A DNA stretch of 64,000 bases from Empedobacter sp036647415 (lineage in GTDB: Bacteria > Bacteroidota > Bacteroidia > Flavobacteriales > Weeksellaceae): the NCBI RefSeq assembly GCF_036647415.1, contig NZ_JAVXKG010000005.1, forward strand, positions 1 to 64,000, written 5' to 3'. This document shows positions 16,003-26,155 of this stretch, piece by piece. The translations under genes and the position numbers were made by a program. Position 1 is the stretch's first letter. Every line of letters starts with the position of its first letter. The notes under the pieces are model-generated. The model made no database searches and was not told the origin of the DNA. It was given only the letters and a program-made list of their open reading frames with translations.

Positions 16003-18063
16003 TTATTTATTCATTAATAATTTGATTGCATTTCCAAAATCAAAGTCTTTATCATTTAAACCTAAGATTTTATAAGATTTTCTTTCTTCATAAGCTGAAA
16101 TATCGTTCTCATATCCAAAACTTGCAAAAATTGATTTACTTTGATTTTCATGATCTTGTTTATTAAGATCAACAAATCCAGAACCTAAAACCAATCCAAT
16201 TTTCCCATAATCACCAAAGAAATATTCTTGAAGCAATGGAATTATATTTTTATAGAAAGAAGTAATAATCGTGTTTTCATCTTTATTTAGAAAATAGGCG
16301 TGTCCAATTTGATGATCGCTGTCTAATAATTTTTCAATTCGTTTGTTAATTGTTACTAATAGGTGAGAAGCTGTAAATCCAAATAAATTTTCTTGAAGTT
16401 CATCTAAATCGTATTTTGGCGGCATTTCTTCAAAAACAAAACGGCGTCTAAGCGCAGTATCTAGAGCTTCAACACTACGATCTGCTGTGTTCATCGTTCC
16501 AATGATGTAAAGGTTAGACGGAACTCCAAATTTCTCTTTCGAATAAGGTAAAGTGACTTCAATTGCTTCGTCATTTCCTAATCGTTTGTCTTCTTCGATT
16601 AACGTAATTAATTCACCAAAAATTTGGGAGACATTTCCTCGGTTGATTTCGTCTATAATCAGAACGAATGGTTTTGGAGGTAAAATGATACTTTGAGAAT
16701 TTGAGGATTTTTTTGAATTTATTTTATTATTGATGTAATTCAGAACTGCCCAATATGCTGTTGAATTGGATCCACCAATTACAGATCTAAATTCTTTATC
16801 AATGTTTTTTATAACAGATAGATTAGGATAAACTTGTTGTAATTTTTCAGCACGAGAATAAGAAACAGTATAATCTTTTGCATCATCAGAGTAAATAGGT
16901 TTTAAAATCAAGTTCCCTCTATCAGAAATACCAACTATTTTTAAGCCTAAGTTTTCAGTTAAAATTGGAAGAAATAATTGTTCATTATTTTCAAGTTTTT
17001 GATTAGCTTCTAAAACAAGATCATTAAAAGCATCATCAAAAGAATATTCATTTACAACTTCTAGCTTTTCAAATTGTGGCTTATCAGCATTTTTACATAT
17101 TTCTTTGAAAATTCCATTTTTAACTTCATAAATAACATTTTTAATTCCGTCTTCATTTTCTTCTATAACAGGCTTTATACCCTCAATAAAATCTTCATAT
17201 GTCATACTTTGATGAAAAGTCGTAAAAACTATTTGACCTTCATCAACCTTTTTGTCGTAAAGTGCTTTTACAGAAGTACGATTATTCCAGTCCAAAGTTT
17301 TCACTTCGTCGTCATTTATTATCTCTAAAGCTTTATTGATTGTGTTATATGTTTTTCCTGTACCAGGAGGTCCGTATAAGATTTGGTTAAAGGGAATAGA
17401 ATTTCTGTTATTATCCATATATATTAATTGATTTTCTTCTTCAACTAGATCATTAGTTAAATCTTTGATAATTTTATATTTTTCAAATCGTTCATCCATT
17501 TTATTCAGCATTTTTAACTGTTCTTCTGGAGTAAATCGATGAGCAATAAAATCTGGATTCTCACTTTTTATTTTTGTAATTTCTTCCTCAACTATAGGAA
17601 TTACTCGATTTAATAAATTTTCAAGATCATTTTCTAATTCATCAAATGAATCATAATCAGTAGTGGAGTAAATTCCAAAAAACTCCATTTTAGCTTTTTC
17701 ATCTGGATAATACACGCGTTCAAACTGGTCTTTAAGCCTTTCTTTAACTTTTTGAACTAGAATTAAATCACATTTATTTTGATTATCGCTAGGATTTTTA
17801 GTTTGGTTAAACTGTATATAAAATTCTATTTTTCCTTTTTTTAAATAAAAAACTAGATTAATCAAGTCACTTGAAGAGCCTGGATATGATACAGGAATAA
17901 ACCAAAATGTAGTGGAAAAATAATTTGATTTTTCAGTACCAATAAAATAGTTTAATTCAGCTCCTTTATTTGCTTTTTGTCTAACAGAAAACGTGAAGTT
18001 TTTATCCTTTCTATTTTTTTCTATTAACCAATTATAAACTTCTTCTTGTAGTTCTTTATACAT
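16003..18063 (-). CDS. mcrB: McrB-type AAA+ GTPase
   Basis: A 686-residue motor subunit. Residues 1-200 are a specificity domain unlike the E. coli one, probably the part that senses modified DNA. The AAA+ domain has Walker A GPPGTGKT at 231-238, Walker B in FVLIIDEINRGNVSQIF, and the McrB signature MNTADRS followed by the arginine finger region LDTALRRRF. McrB uses GTP to move along DNA and activates McrC. It lies 5 bases after hsdR, so type IV and type I restriction are transcribed together here. The N-domain ligand is unknown. Confidence 0.93.
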   Translation of the reverse strand: MYKELQEEVYNWLIEKNRKDKNFTFSVRQKANKGAELNYFIGTEKSNYFSTTFWFIPVSYPGSSSDLINLVFYLKKGKIEFYIQFNQTKNPSDNQNKCDLILVQKVKERLKDQFERVYYPDEKAKMEFFGIYSTTDYDSFDELENDLENLLNRVIPIVEEEITKIKSENPDFIAHRFTPEEQLKMLNKMDERFEKYKIIKDLTNDLVEEENQLIYMDNNRNSIPFNQILYGPPGTGKTYNTINKALEIINDDEVKTLDWNNRTSVKALYDKKVDEGQIVFTTFHQSMTYEDFIEGIKPVIEENEDGIKNVIYEVKNGIFKEICKNADKPQFEKLEVVNEYSFDDAFNDLVLEANQKLENNEQLFLPILTENLGLKIVGISDRGNLILKPIYSDDAKDYTVSYSRAEKLQQVYPNLSVIKNIDKEFRSVIGGSNSTAYWAVLNYINNKINSKKSSNSQSIILPPKPFVLIIDEINRGNVSQIFGELITLIEEDKRLGNDEAIEVTLPYSKEKFGVPSNLYIIGTMNTADRSVEALDTALRRRFVFEEMPPKYDLDELQENLFGFTASHLLVTINKRIEKLLDSDHQIGHAYFLNKDENTIITSFYKNIIPLLQEYFFGDYGKIGLVLGSGFVDLNKQDHENQSKSIFASFGYENDISAYEERKSYKILGLNDKDFDFGNAIKLLMNK

Positions 18064-18068
18064 TTCGT

Positions 18069-21000
18069 CTAATTTCTATTCTTCTTAAAATTCTCTGCTT
18101 GTTCTAATACATTTTTGTAAACATCTTCCTGTGTAATAGGAGGGTAGCCGTATTCATGTAATTTGATAATAATATCCATTTTTAATTGTGCTTTGATATC
18201 ATCTCTATCACTCCAATCAGGATATCTAGCCGTATTTTTAACAATTATTTTTATTTCACGAGCTAATTCCAGCATTTTGTCATTGTCGAATTCAAAACCG
18301 TATTGTTTACAGATCATATCCAAAATGTCGTAAAAAGCTTTTTCTTCATAATCAATACCTAAATCTTGGAACGAATCCATTTCAACACGAAGTTTAATGA
18401 TGAGATCCAACATTTGTTCGGCAGTATCAAACTGAATGCCTTCATAATCCAAAATATCGCCTTCGCTACGTTCGTTATAACGGTTGATGATGGATTGTAA
18501 GCGCTCCGAAAAATCTTGACCTTTGACTTTATTTACCTTTTTAAAATCTGTAATTGTTTGCTTTAGCAAACGTTCTAAAATTTTAATTTTGGTGTTCGGA
18601 AGTTCCAAATTCGAGATTTTCTCAATGAATTTATCGTTGAATAAATCAATTGCATTTGCCTTATTATCGTCTAGTTTAAAGATTTCTTCAACGCCTTCTG
18701 AAATAATGGCTTCTTCGACTAATTTTGCCACTTTAGCATTCATTTGAGCAGTATCAGGAGCTTCACCTTTGGTTAATTTTACCACAATTGATTTTACGGC
18801 AAAATAGAAATGAATCTCATCAACTTCTTTTGATGTAAATAATTCGGAACCACTTACCAAATTGTAAGCTGATTTTAGTTTTTTCGTGATATTTACAAAG
18901 AATTTTTCGGAATCTTCTGTTTGTAAAACCAATTCAGATGCTTTATTCAAACATTGAAGTTTCTCTACAGGATTACCCTGATAATATAAGGTCGTATCAA
19001 ATTGATGAAAAAATTGTCTCAACAAATCGACTTGATCACGAACAATAATTTCTGCTTGATCCAAATCTTCAAAATCATCATCTGCGGTTTGATTATTGAA
19101 CATTCCTAACGCTTTGTTCAAGTTCTTTTTTATACCGATATAATCAACAACTAATCCTCTATCTTTTCCTTGATATTTCCTATTAACTCGAGAAATTGTT
19201 TGAATTAAATTATGAGTTTGCAAAGGTTTGTCAATGTAGATGGTGTCTAAAAACGGCACATCAAAACCTGTTAGCCACATATCAACTACAATAGCAATTT
19301 TGAAATTGGATTTGATTTGTTTGAACTGACGGTCTAATTCTTTGCGGTTGTCTTTATTACCCAATAAATCCCACAATTCATTTTCATCATCCTTATTACG
19401 TGTCATTATCATTTTTACACGCGCTATGGGTTTGATATCTTTTTGTTCTTTTTCGGATAAATTTTCAAGCAACATTATTTCACCCCATTCTGGTCTTAGA
19501 GCTAAAATTGCTTGATACAATTTATAAGCAATTCCACGAGATGCACAAACAAACATCACTTTTCCTGCAACGGTTGAATTTTCTTCTAAACGATTTTTAT
19601 AATGTTCGATAAAATCCTTTGCAATGGCTTTTATACGATCCGTATCGCCTAAAACCACTTCCATATTTGCAATGGCTTTTTGACTAGCTTCTACGTGATA
19701 TTCCGATGCGCCTTCAGCTACTGCATTTTCATAATAAGATTCAATTTCTTGAACTTTATTGTAATCTAAATTTACTTTTGCTGCTCGACCTTCATAGACT
19801 AAACGAACCGTGATTTCATCATTAACCGATTCGAACATAGTGTATTGATCGACCACATCTCCAAAAACCTCTAAAGTCTGGTCAATCGGTGTTCCTGTAA
19901 AACCAACATAAGTCGCATTCGGTAAAGAATCATGCAAATATTTGGCAAATCCATACGATTTTGTTACGCCTTTTTCTTCGTCAATTTTAACTTTTAAATC
20001 TAAATTGACTTGTGAACGATGGGCTTCATCCGAAATACAAATGATATTGGTACGATCGGATAAAATCTCGTCATCTTCTGCAAATTTTTGAACCGTTGTT
20101 AAATAAACACCACCGCTTTCAATACCTCGTAATCGATTTCTTAAATCAGCTCTTGATTCAATATTAATAATATTTTCATCGCCAATAAACTTCTTTGCAT
20201 TCGTAAAATCTGTAGATAATTGATTATCTAAATCGGTACGGTCGGAAATAATGATAATTGTTGGACTTGCAAAATCAGTCGAACGCATCAATAAACGCGA
20301 TAAGTACAACATCGTATAACTTTTACCACAGCCTGTTGCACCAAAATACGTTCCGCCTTTACCATCACCTTCTGGTTTGCGGTGCGCTAAAATATTTTGA
20401 TACAATTTATTCGCTGCATAATATTGTGGGTAACGCGTTAAGATTTTTAGCTCGTGTTTTGAGTTATCAGGAAACAAAATAAAATGATGCAGAATATCAA
20501 TCAAGCGATTTTGATTCAACATCCCGTGTACAATAGAGGTTGTGGTTTCAATTCCTGTCAACGCTTTTTTCTCATCTCCTGTAATTTTGTTCCATCCGTA
20601 ATAGAATTCATAAGGAGAAAATAATGTTCCAGCCTTGTTATTTACGCCATCCGAAATCACACAAAACGCATTGTGTTTTATCAATTCAGGTATATCACGA
20701 CGGTAACGAACCGTTAATTGTTTAAACGCATCATGTATTGTAATATCTTCTTCAATAGCTGTTTTAAACTCAAAAACTACAACAGGAATTCCGTTGATGT
20801 ACAAAATCAAATCAGGGATGCGAAGTTCCGAACCTTGAATTTCTAATTGATTCACAATTTTGAAATCATTCGCTTTTACTTCATCAATATCAATGTATCG
20901 AATATGTAAATCCTTTTTAGTCGGATTATTGCGTTTAAAAATCAAGCCATCTGCCAATAATTTACAGATGTATTTGTTGGATTCATACAAATTAGAAGTC

Positions 21001-21209
21001 GATTGAAAAGCGATTTCATTGATAATGCTTTCTAATTCTATTTCTTCTAAATCGGGATATCGAACTAACAAAAAAACACGTAAATCTTCTTTCAACAACA
21101 CTTCTTGATTAGAAGTTCTTATCAATTCTTTTCCGTTGATATAGTGATAGCCTTCTGTTTCCAAAAGGCTGATAAAAGCCTGTTCTAATTGTGATTCGGT
21201 GTATTTCAT
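18069..21209 (-). CDS. hsdR: Type I restriction endonuclease HsdR
   Basis: The 1046-residue motor/nuclease subunit of a type I system. The N-terminal PD-(D/E)xK nuclease shows as RIPDLILYINGIPVVVFEFK (Asp, then Glu-x-Lys). The SF2 helicase follows with GATGCGKSYTML as Walker A, CISDEAHRS as the DEAH box, FTGTPID as motif III-like, and QTISRVNRKYQGK as motif VI. It would translocate DNA and cut far from unmodified sites together with HsdM and HsdS. It starts 10 bases after orfX. No frame damage seen. Confidence 0.95.
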   Translation of the reverse strand: MKYTESQLEQAFISLLETEGYHYINGKELIRTSNQEVLLKEDLRVFLLVRYPDLEEIELESIINEIAFQSTSNLYESNKYICKLLADGLIFKRNNPTKKDLHIRYIDIDEVKANDFKIVNQLEIQGSELRIPDLILYINGIPVVVFEFKTAIEEDITIHDAFKQLTVRYRRDIPELIKHNAFCVISDGVNNKAGTLFSPYEFYYGWNKITGDEKKALTGIETTTSIVHGMLNQNRLIDILHHFILFPDNSKHELKILTRYPQYYAANKLYQNILAHRKPEGDGKGGTYFGATGCGKSYTMLYLSRLLMRSTDFASPTIIIISDRTDLDNQLSTDFTNAKKFIGDENIINIESRADLRNRLRGIESGGVYLTTVQKFAEDDEILSDRTNIICISDEAHRSQVNLDLKVKIDEEKGVTKSYGFAKYLHDSLPNATYVGFTGTPIDQTLEVFGDVVDQYTMFESVNDEITVRLVYEGRAAKVNLDYNKVQEIESYYENAVAEGASEYHVEASQKAIANMEVVLGDTDRIKAIAKDFIEHYKNRLEENSTVAGKVMFVCASRGIAYKLYQAILALRPEWGEIMLLENLSEKEQKDIKPIARVKMIMTRNKDDENELWDLLGNKDNRKELDRQFKQIKSNFKIAIVVDMWLTGFDVPFLDTIYIDKPLQTHNLIQTISRVNRKYQGKDRGLVVDYIGIKKNLNKALGMFNNQTADDDFEDLDQAEIIVRDQVDLLRQFFHQFDTTLYYQGNPVEKLQCLNKASELVLQTEDSEKFFVNITKKLKSAYNLVSGSELFTSKEVDEIHFYFAVKSIVVKLTKGEAPDTAQMNAKVAKLVEEAIISEGVEEIFKLDDNKANAIDLFNDKFIEKISNLELPNTKIKILERLLKQTITDFKKVNKVKGQDFSERLQSIINRYNERSEGDILDYEGIQFDTAEQMLDLIIKLRVEMDSFQDLGIDYEEKAFYDILDMICKQYGFEFDNDKMLELAREIKIIVKNTARYPDWSDRDDIKAQLKMDIIIKLHEYGYPPITQEDVYKNVLEQAENFKKNRN

Positions 21210-21219
21210 TATTAACTGA

Positions 21220-23274
21220 TTAGTCTAAATAGTTAGATTCCAATTCCTTTTTTCTAATATTTTCATATTTATCGGAGAAAAAGTATCTAACTTTTTTCAA
21301 TATTCCCCATCCTTTTTTCACTTTATCTTTATCAATAAAGTTACTTTTAATAAATTGAGCAATTAGTATTAAACATACTATACAAATCCAAAAAACCGCA
21401 ATTGAATTAATAGAAAGACCTTTAAGCAGGTTTATTGTATAATCAATTCTAAATATCACGACAGTTATTAGTACGATTATCAATTCTGGAACTAGTGACT
21501 TAAAGAAATATATTAAACTATTAATATTTTCCTTATTCTCTTTTGCAAATTCTTGAATAACCCAATCTTGTTTTCTTTTATCTAAAGCTAATTTTTCTTT
21601 ACGCTCTTGTTCTTCTTGTTCTTTACGTGTCTTTTCTTCTAACTCTTTACGTTCTTTCTCTTCAAATGCTAAAATTTTCGCTTCTTGTTCTTTTAATTTT
21701 AGATCTTTAAAGACCATTTCATCATACGCTTTTTCTAAGTAATTTTCATTTTCCAAAAATTCTAATGAATTATCAATTATATCAATTGCAATTTTCTCAG
21801 GATTAGCAATTTTAGATTTTAATTCAAGACTTATTAGCTTAATTTCTTCTTCGGATAATTCCTTATTCTTAACTTTTCGTGTGAAGTCGTCATATTTTTC
21901 AGAAACTGAATTTTGTAAATGAGATGATATAATGATTTTAGCTTTATTGATTAATGCTAATGATTTAGGTATTTCAATACTTTTTCCTCCAAAACCTTTA
22001 TTCAAATAAAACCAAAACTTAGTAGTTAAAAAGTCCATTTCCTTACAATAAGTAAAATCACCTTCTTTAACTTTTAATAATTCATTATGTCCTAAAAATC
22101 TTGCTAATGAATTTTCAGATAGATATAAATATCTAGATTTTTCAAAGCTATTATTTGAATTACCTTTACGTAGACAATTTATCTTAGTGAAAATACTAAT
22201 TAATAAAAGTGTATCTTCTTCTTTAAAATTTCTATTTTTTTCAACACTTAATTTTTCTAATTCTTGTAGAATTTGTTGATCTTCTAAATTATATAATTTT
22301 AGATCGTCAATACCACATTCATATAAATCCTCATGAATTCCTAAGTTATTTAAATTTTGAAAAAACAAAGCTTTTCTTAGAGCAATATCAGAAACATCTT
22401 TAGCATTAGAAACAATATTTACCATTGCTGGTTTACTAATTCTTAAGCTTATTTTACCCGATTTAATATGCTCCGCAGTAGAGAAAAATCTATTAATTTC
22501 TTCTTTAGTTTCTGAAAAGTATTTTAATTCAATAGTTTTTCCAGAACTACTGTTTTTTAAATTAATCTCTCTAACTAAATTAAAAAAGTCATTAAAAATT
22601 TGATTAAATAACTCACCATTCAATCCTTGAGAATTAAACAAATATTCTGTACCTAAATAGACTGTTAATTTATTTTTCCATACACCTAATTCATTTAAGT
22701 CAGGTGAATATTTTATTCCTTCATAAAGAATTAAACCTTCTTTAATATTTGCTAAAATATTTTGAAATTTAGTATTTCCTTCATTTGATATTACAAATGC
22801 ACTTATATAATTAGAATAAGTTTCAGAAAATCCATTGTCTAATAAAAATTCATAAAAATTAGATTCAACTTTCTGAGCTTCTACACCATTTAATTTACTT
22901 TGTTTTTTATCTTCAATGAATCGAATTAAATTATTAAATAGTTCATCTTGCTCACTAGTAATATTATCAAAATTGTATTTTAATCTTTCCTCTTGACTAA
23001 TATTCGTTGAATCAAAAAAATAATTTATCCCTTGTCTAGTAAGTCTTTTTGAAAGTCTATTATTTAAAACTGTTTTTAGAACAGCTTCTGGTAGATCAAA
23101 ACCATAATTGGTTTCCATTAATAATTTTAATTCTGTTACTGTAAAAGTAAATTTAGAATTGTGAATACAAACTCCCACAATAAACTCCCCGATTATTTCA
23201 AAAATATCCTCTTTAGAATTATTGTAAAGCTCACTAAAAAGAGCAACAGAAGATAGTAATTTTGAGTTTTGCAT
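21220..23274 (-). CDS. OrfX: unrecognised 684-aa coiled-coil membrane protein inside the restriction operon
   Basis: I do not recognise this family. The first 90 residues look like a winged-helix-type fold (IFEIIGEFIVGVCI ... FTVTELKLLMETNYGFDLP ... NYFF). A central alpha-rich part of about 420 residues has no motif I can name. A charged coiled coil follows at about 519-572 (long runs of Lys/Glu), then two membrane helices at about 588-610 and 621-642 and a basic tail. No nuclease, ATPase or kinase motif is seen. It lies 48 bases after hsdS and 10 bases before hsdR, so it belongs to the operon. Genes at this place in other hsd loci are called restriction-linked ORFs. A membrane-bound effector or scaffold is possible. 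Confidence 0.75.
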   Translation of the reverse strand: MQNSKLLSSVALFSELYNNSKEDIFEIIGEFIVGVCIHNSKFTFTVTELKLLMETNYGFDLPEAVLKTVLNNRLSKRLTRQGINYFFDSTNISQEERLKYNFDNITSEQDELFNNLIRFIEDKKQSKLNGVEAQKVESNFYEFLLDNGFSETYSNYISAFVISNEGNTKFQNILANIKEGLILYEGIKYSPDLNELGVWKNKLTVYLGTEYLFNSQGLNGELFNQIFNDFFNLVREINLKNSSSGKTIELKYFSETKEEINRFFSTAEHIKSGKISLRISKPAMVNIVSNAKDVSDIALRKALFFQNLNNLGIHEDLYECGIDDLKLYNLEDQQILQELEKLSVEKNRNFKEEDTLLLISIFTKINCLRKGNSNNSFEKSRYLYLSENSLARFLGHNELLKVKEGDFTYCKEMDFLTTKFWFYLNKGFGGKSIEIPKSLALINKAKIIISSHLQNSVSEKYDDFTRKVKNKELSEEEIKLISLELKSKIANPEKIAIDIIDNSLEFLENENYLEKAYDEMVFKDLKLKEQEAKILAFEEKERKELEEKTRKEQEEQERKEKLALDKRKQDWVIQEFAKENKENINSLIYFFKSLVPELIIVLITVVIFRIDYTINLLKGLSINSIAVFWICIVCLILIAQFIKSNFIDKDKVKKGWGILKKVRYFFSDKYENIRKKELESNYLD

Positions 23275-23322
23275 AATTTAATTAATATTGTTTCCTTAAG
23301 TTATTAGTAGTTTAGTTTTTAT

Positions 23323-24516
23323 TCACCCCTCCAATCTCGCCAAACGGCTTAACAATAAACTTTGGAGTTGGGTGAGTTTTTGGTTTTGCTTATTAATTGA
23401 TATTTTATATTCTTCAATTTTATATAATTCGCTTTCAAATGATTTTAGTGTTTTTTCATTTGGAATTAAAATTTGCATACTATTTAAGTATTCAGTAGTC
23501 ATACTAGGCACCGCAGATCCAACATTCAAAGAATTAAAATCCATTCTAGAAAGTACGTTGAAAACATAAATCAAAACGTTTTCAATTTTTGGTATTGAAT
23601 AGAACATGGTGTCAACTGACCAAAATGGAGTTTTAATATACAAGATATTGTTTAAAGAACCTTTCCTTGGAATTAAAACTGAAGGTTTATCGTATAAAAT
23701 ACTGTCAACATAACTCATTATACCTCCAGAACCATAAAGTGGTATTTTTCCAGTATTTAAATGCTTGTAATCTTTACCATACTTTACAGTTATTAAATCT
23801 GATAATAATCCAATTTCCCAACCCTCAGGGATTTCTTTTTCGAGTTCTTCGTTAAAAACCATTTTTCCACCAGAAGATTTATACGATTTGGTTGTAGATT
23901 CTTCGACAAGCTCTGAATGACAGAAAAGTTCTGGATGACTATCTTTTGAGATTGGGAATTCAAAATCTATAAACCATTGTTTGTACAAGGCTTGTGCTGT
24001 GGCTTCTAACTTTTCGCAAATTTGCTCGTTGACTTTTATTTTGTTGGCTACGGCTTCATATTGGGCTACAATTTCGCGTTGCTTTTCGGTAGATGGAATA
24101 GGTAATTCTACTTCGCATAATTCTTCCCATTGAAAACCACCACGAATAGAACTGTCACATCTAAAATCTGCATAACGATCAAATTCAGATCTTCTAAACC
24201 ACATCATTAAATATTCTGGTAATAGAATTTCTTTATCAATAATTTCGAACACTACATAAGCAGGGGAAATAATTGCGTCTTCTCCTAAATTATTTAATAC
24301 TACAGGAAGTTTGTGCACTCGAATTACTGACATAAAATCACAACAAAACTGCCCTTGCTTTACGATTTTATATTTTGAAAGATCCGTTCCAACAATATTA
24401 GACGTCGATTTTCTAAATTCTTTTGTCATACTCAATCCTTGAAGATTAAGTACTTTTAAATCTTTATTTTTATTATCGACTTTTCTAATATAATCCCCTA
24501 AAATATTATAACTCAT
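23323..24516 (-). CDS. hsdS: Type I restriction specificity subunit HsdS
   Basis: A 397-residue specificity subunit with two target recognition domains. TRD1 covers about residues 1-150, the first conserved helix is 154-188 (REIVAQYEAVANKI ... ATAQALYKQWF), TRD2 follows from about 225 (EIPEGWEIGLLSD), and the second helix ends the protein (KLTQLQSLLLSRLARLEG). Between FEFP and YKSSGGKM, where relatives have a short linker, there is an insertion of about 23 residues including CHSELVEES (199-207), encoded by a dispersed repeat. The gene overlaps the hsdM end by 11 bases. It sets the DNA sequence that the complex methylates and cuts. Confidence 0.93.
   Translation of the reverse strand: MSYNILGDYIRKVDNKNKDLKVLNLQGLSMTKEFRKSTSNIVGTDLSKYKIVKQGQFCCDFMSVIRVHKLPVVLNNLGEDAIISPAYVVFEIIDKEILLPEYLMMWFRRSEFDRYADFRCDSSIRGGFQWEELCEVELPIPSTEKQREIVAQYEAVANKIKVNEQICEKLEATAQALYKQWFIDFEFPISKDSHPELFCHSELVEESTTKSYKSSGGKMVFNEELEKEIPEGWEIGLLSDLITVKYGKDYKHLNTGKIPLYGSGGIMSYVDSILYDKPSVLIPRKGSLNNILYIKTPFWSVDTMFYSIPKIENVLIYVFNVLSRMDFNSLNVGSAVPSMTTEYLNSMQILIPNEKTLKSFESELYKIEEYKISINKQNQKLTQLQSLLLSRLARLEG
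23897..23923. repeat. Dispersed Bacteroidota repeat unit inside hsdS
   Basis: The plus strand reads TTCTTCGACAAGCTCTGAAT within this span, the core of a repeat that is widely scattered between genes in Bacteroidota genomes (identification from memory). Here it lies in frame within the HsdS linker and encodes CHSELVEES. It is related to the sequence at 10021-10041. Confidence 0.6.
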
Positions 24517-26065
24517 AACCCAACGATTTAAATACGTTCGCTACTTGTTGTTTCAACTTAGCTTCTTGCGTAAACAACTCTTTTAAATCAGTTTGTAAGG
24601 TTTGCATTTGCGTATTGTAATCCAACGATTCATCACGGTTTACAAATTCGATATACTTACTCGGCACCAAAGAATAATCTTTTTTACGAATATCTTCTAT
24701 ACTTGCTGAAAAGCAATATTCTGCTTCGTTGGCATAAGTTGTTTCCCAATCTTTTTGTTGCCAATTGTGATATGTAGCCGTGATGTCTTCAATATCTTGT
24801 TCCGAAAACTGAGTAAATTTCTTTTCGAACGGTTCTCCTTTTTGGCGTAAATCCATAAACAATACTTCACCTTCGCGCTTGCGATAGTTTTTAACTCCAT
24901 CATTTACTTCAACTGTGTGTTCGTTTTTATTGCGATTCAATATCCAAAGCGTTACTGATATATCTGTAGAATAAAACATCGCACGTGGTAAAATCACAAT
25001 GGCTTCTACCAAGTCGTTTTCAATGATTTGTTTACGGATTTTGTATTCTTCGCCACCACCCGAAAGTGCACCATTTGCCAAGATAAAACCAGCTACTCCG
25101 TTTTGAGACAACTTGGAAATCATATTCAAAATCCACGCATAGTTGGCATTGGATTTTGGAGGCACTTCATATCCTGCCCAACGTGTATCATCGGTTAATT
25201 CGTTTTCGGCACGCCAATCTTTTAAGTTAAAGGGTGGATTTGCCATGATGTAATCGGCTTTCAATTCCTTGTGCTGATCGTCGGCAAAGGTATCCGCTGC
25301 TTTATTTCCTAAATTGGCAGAAATTCCACGAATCGCCAAGTTCATTTTCGCTAGTTTAAATGTGGTATTCGTTAACTCTTGTCCGTAAATCGAAATGTCT
25401 TTTTTGTTTCCTTGGTGTTTTTCAATAAACTTCAACGATTGCACAAACATACCACCCGAACCACAAGACGGGTCATAGATTTTCCCTTTGTAGGGTTCAA
25501 TCATTTCGGCAATTAAGTTTACAATCGACTTTGGTGTATAGAATTCTCCTTTTCCTTTTCCCTCAGCAATCGCAAACTTGCTCAAAAAGTATTCGTACAC
25601 ACGACCTACAATATCTTGGGCTTCGTCTTTCAGCGTATCAATGTTGTTGATAGTATCCAATAAAGCCGAAAACTTGGATTGATCTAATCCCAAACGTGAA
25701 AAATAATTATCAGGCAATGCACCTTCTAACGATTTATTTTTTTGTTCGATGGTTTTTAAAGCCGTATCTACTTTTAGGGTAATGTCTTCTTGTTTCGCGT
25801 TTTCAATAATGTATGTCCAACGCGATTCTTCTGGTAAATAGAAAATGTTATCTGCTTGGTAAAATTCAGGAATTTCTAAGAATGCTTCTTTTCCTTCAGT
25901 AATCAATTCTTCTCTACGCTTGATGAATTTATCACTTGCAAATTTTAAGAAGATTAAACTTAATACTATGTGTTTATATTCGGAAGGTTCTACCGAACCA
26001 CGTAATTTATTTGCTGAATCCCAAAGGATTTCTTCAGTACTTTTTGTTTGGACTTTTTTAGCCAT
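24506..26065 (-). CDS. hsdM: Type I DNA adenine methyltransferase HsdM
   Basis: The 519-residue N6-adenine methyltransferase subunit. The N-terminal helical domain (residues 1-140) is followed by GEFYTPKSIVNLIAEMI, the SAM-binding motif DPSCGSGGMF and the catalytic ANPPF motif of N6-adenine enzymes. The C-terminal helix contacts HsdS. It is the first gene of the six-gene operon, and its promoter must lie in the 223-base region upstream shared with a divergent hypothetical gene. With HsdS it protects host DNA; with HsdR it forms the nuclease. Confidence 0.95.
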   Translation of the reverse strand: MAKKVQTKSTEEILWDSANKLRGSVEPSEYKHIVLSLIFLKFASDKFIKRREELITEGKEAFLEIPEFYQADNIFYLPEESRWTYIIENAKQEDITLKVDTALKTIEQKNKSLEGALPDNYFSRLGLDQSKFSALLDTINNIDTLKDEAQDIVGRVYEYFLSKFAIAEGKGKGEFYTPKSIVNLIAEMIEPYKGKIYDPSCGSGGMFVQSLKFIEKHQGNKKDISIYGQELTNTTFKLAKMNLAIRGISANLGNKAADTFADDQHKELKADYIMANPPFNLKDWRAENELTDDTRWAGYEVPPKSNANYAWILNMISKLSQNGVAGFILANGALSGGGEEYKIRKQIIENDLVEAIVILPRAMFYSTDISVTLWILNRNKNEHTVEVNDGVKNYRKREGEVLFMDLRQKGEPFEKKFTQFSEQDIEDITATYHNWQQKDWETTYANEAEYCFSASIEDIRKKDYSLVPSKYIEFVNRDESLDYNTQMQTLQTDLKELFTQEAKLKQQVANVFKSLGYEL

Positions 26066-26124
26066 ATTTGCTTATCAATTCTTTGTTGTAAATATACAAA
26101 TACAATAACTGCGAATAAAGTAAT

Positions 26125-26155
26125 ATTATCGGATAATTATTTACGGTAAACCGTA
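26125..26155. promoter_or_regulatory. Two dyads in the divergent hsdM control region
   Basis: ATTATCGGATAAT (26125-26137) and TACGGTAAACCGTA (26142-26155) are adjacent inverted repeats 60-90 bases ahead of hsdM. A half-copy GGATAAT recurs at 26239-26245. They could be operators, but no restriction-linked regulator gene is present nearby. Confidence 0.35.

Noticed and set aside
21220..23274. OrfX as RloC, Zorya or another named defence protein
   Set aside because: No Walker, nuclease or MotAB-like motif can be seen; only the position between hsd genes is shared with restriction-linked ORFs.
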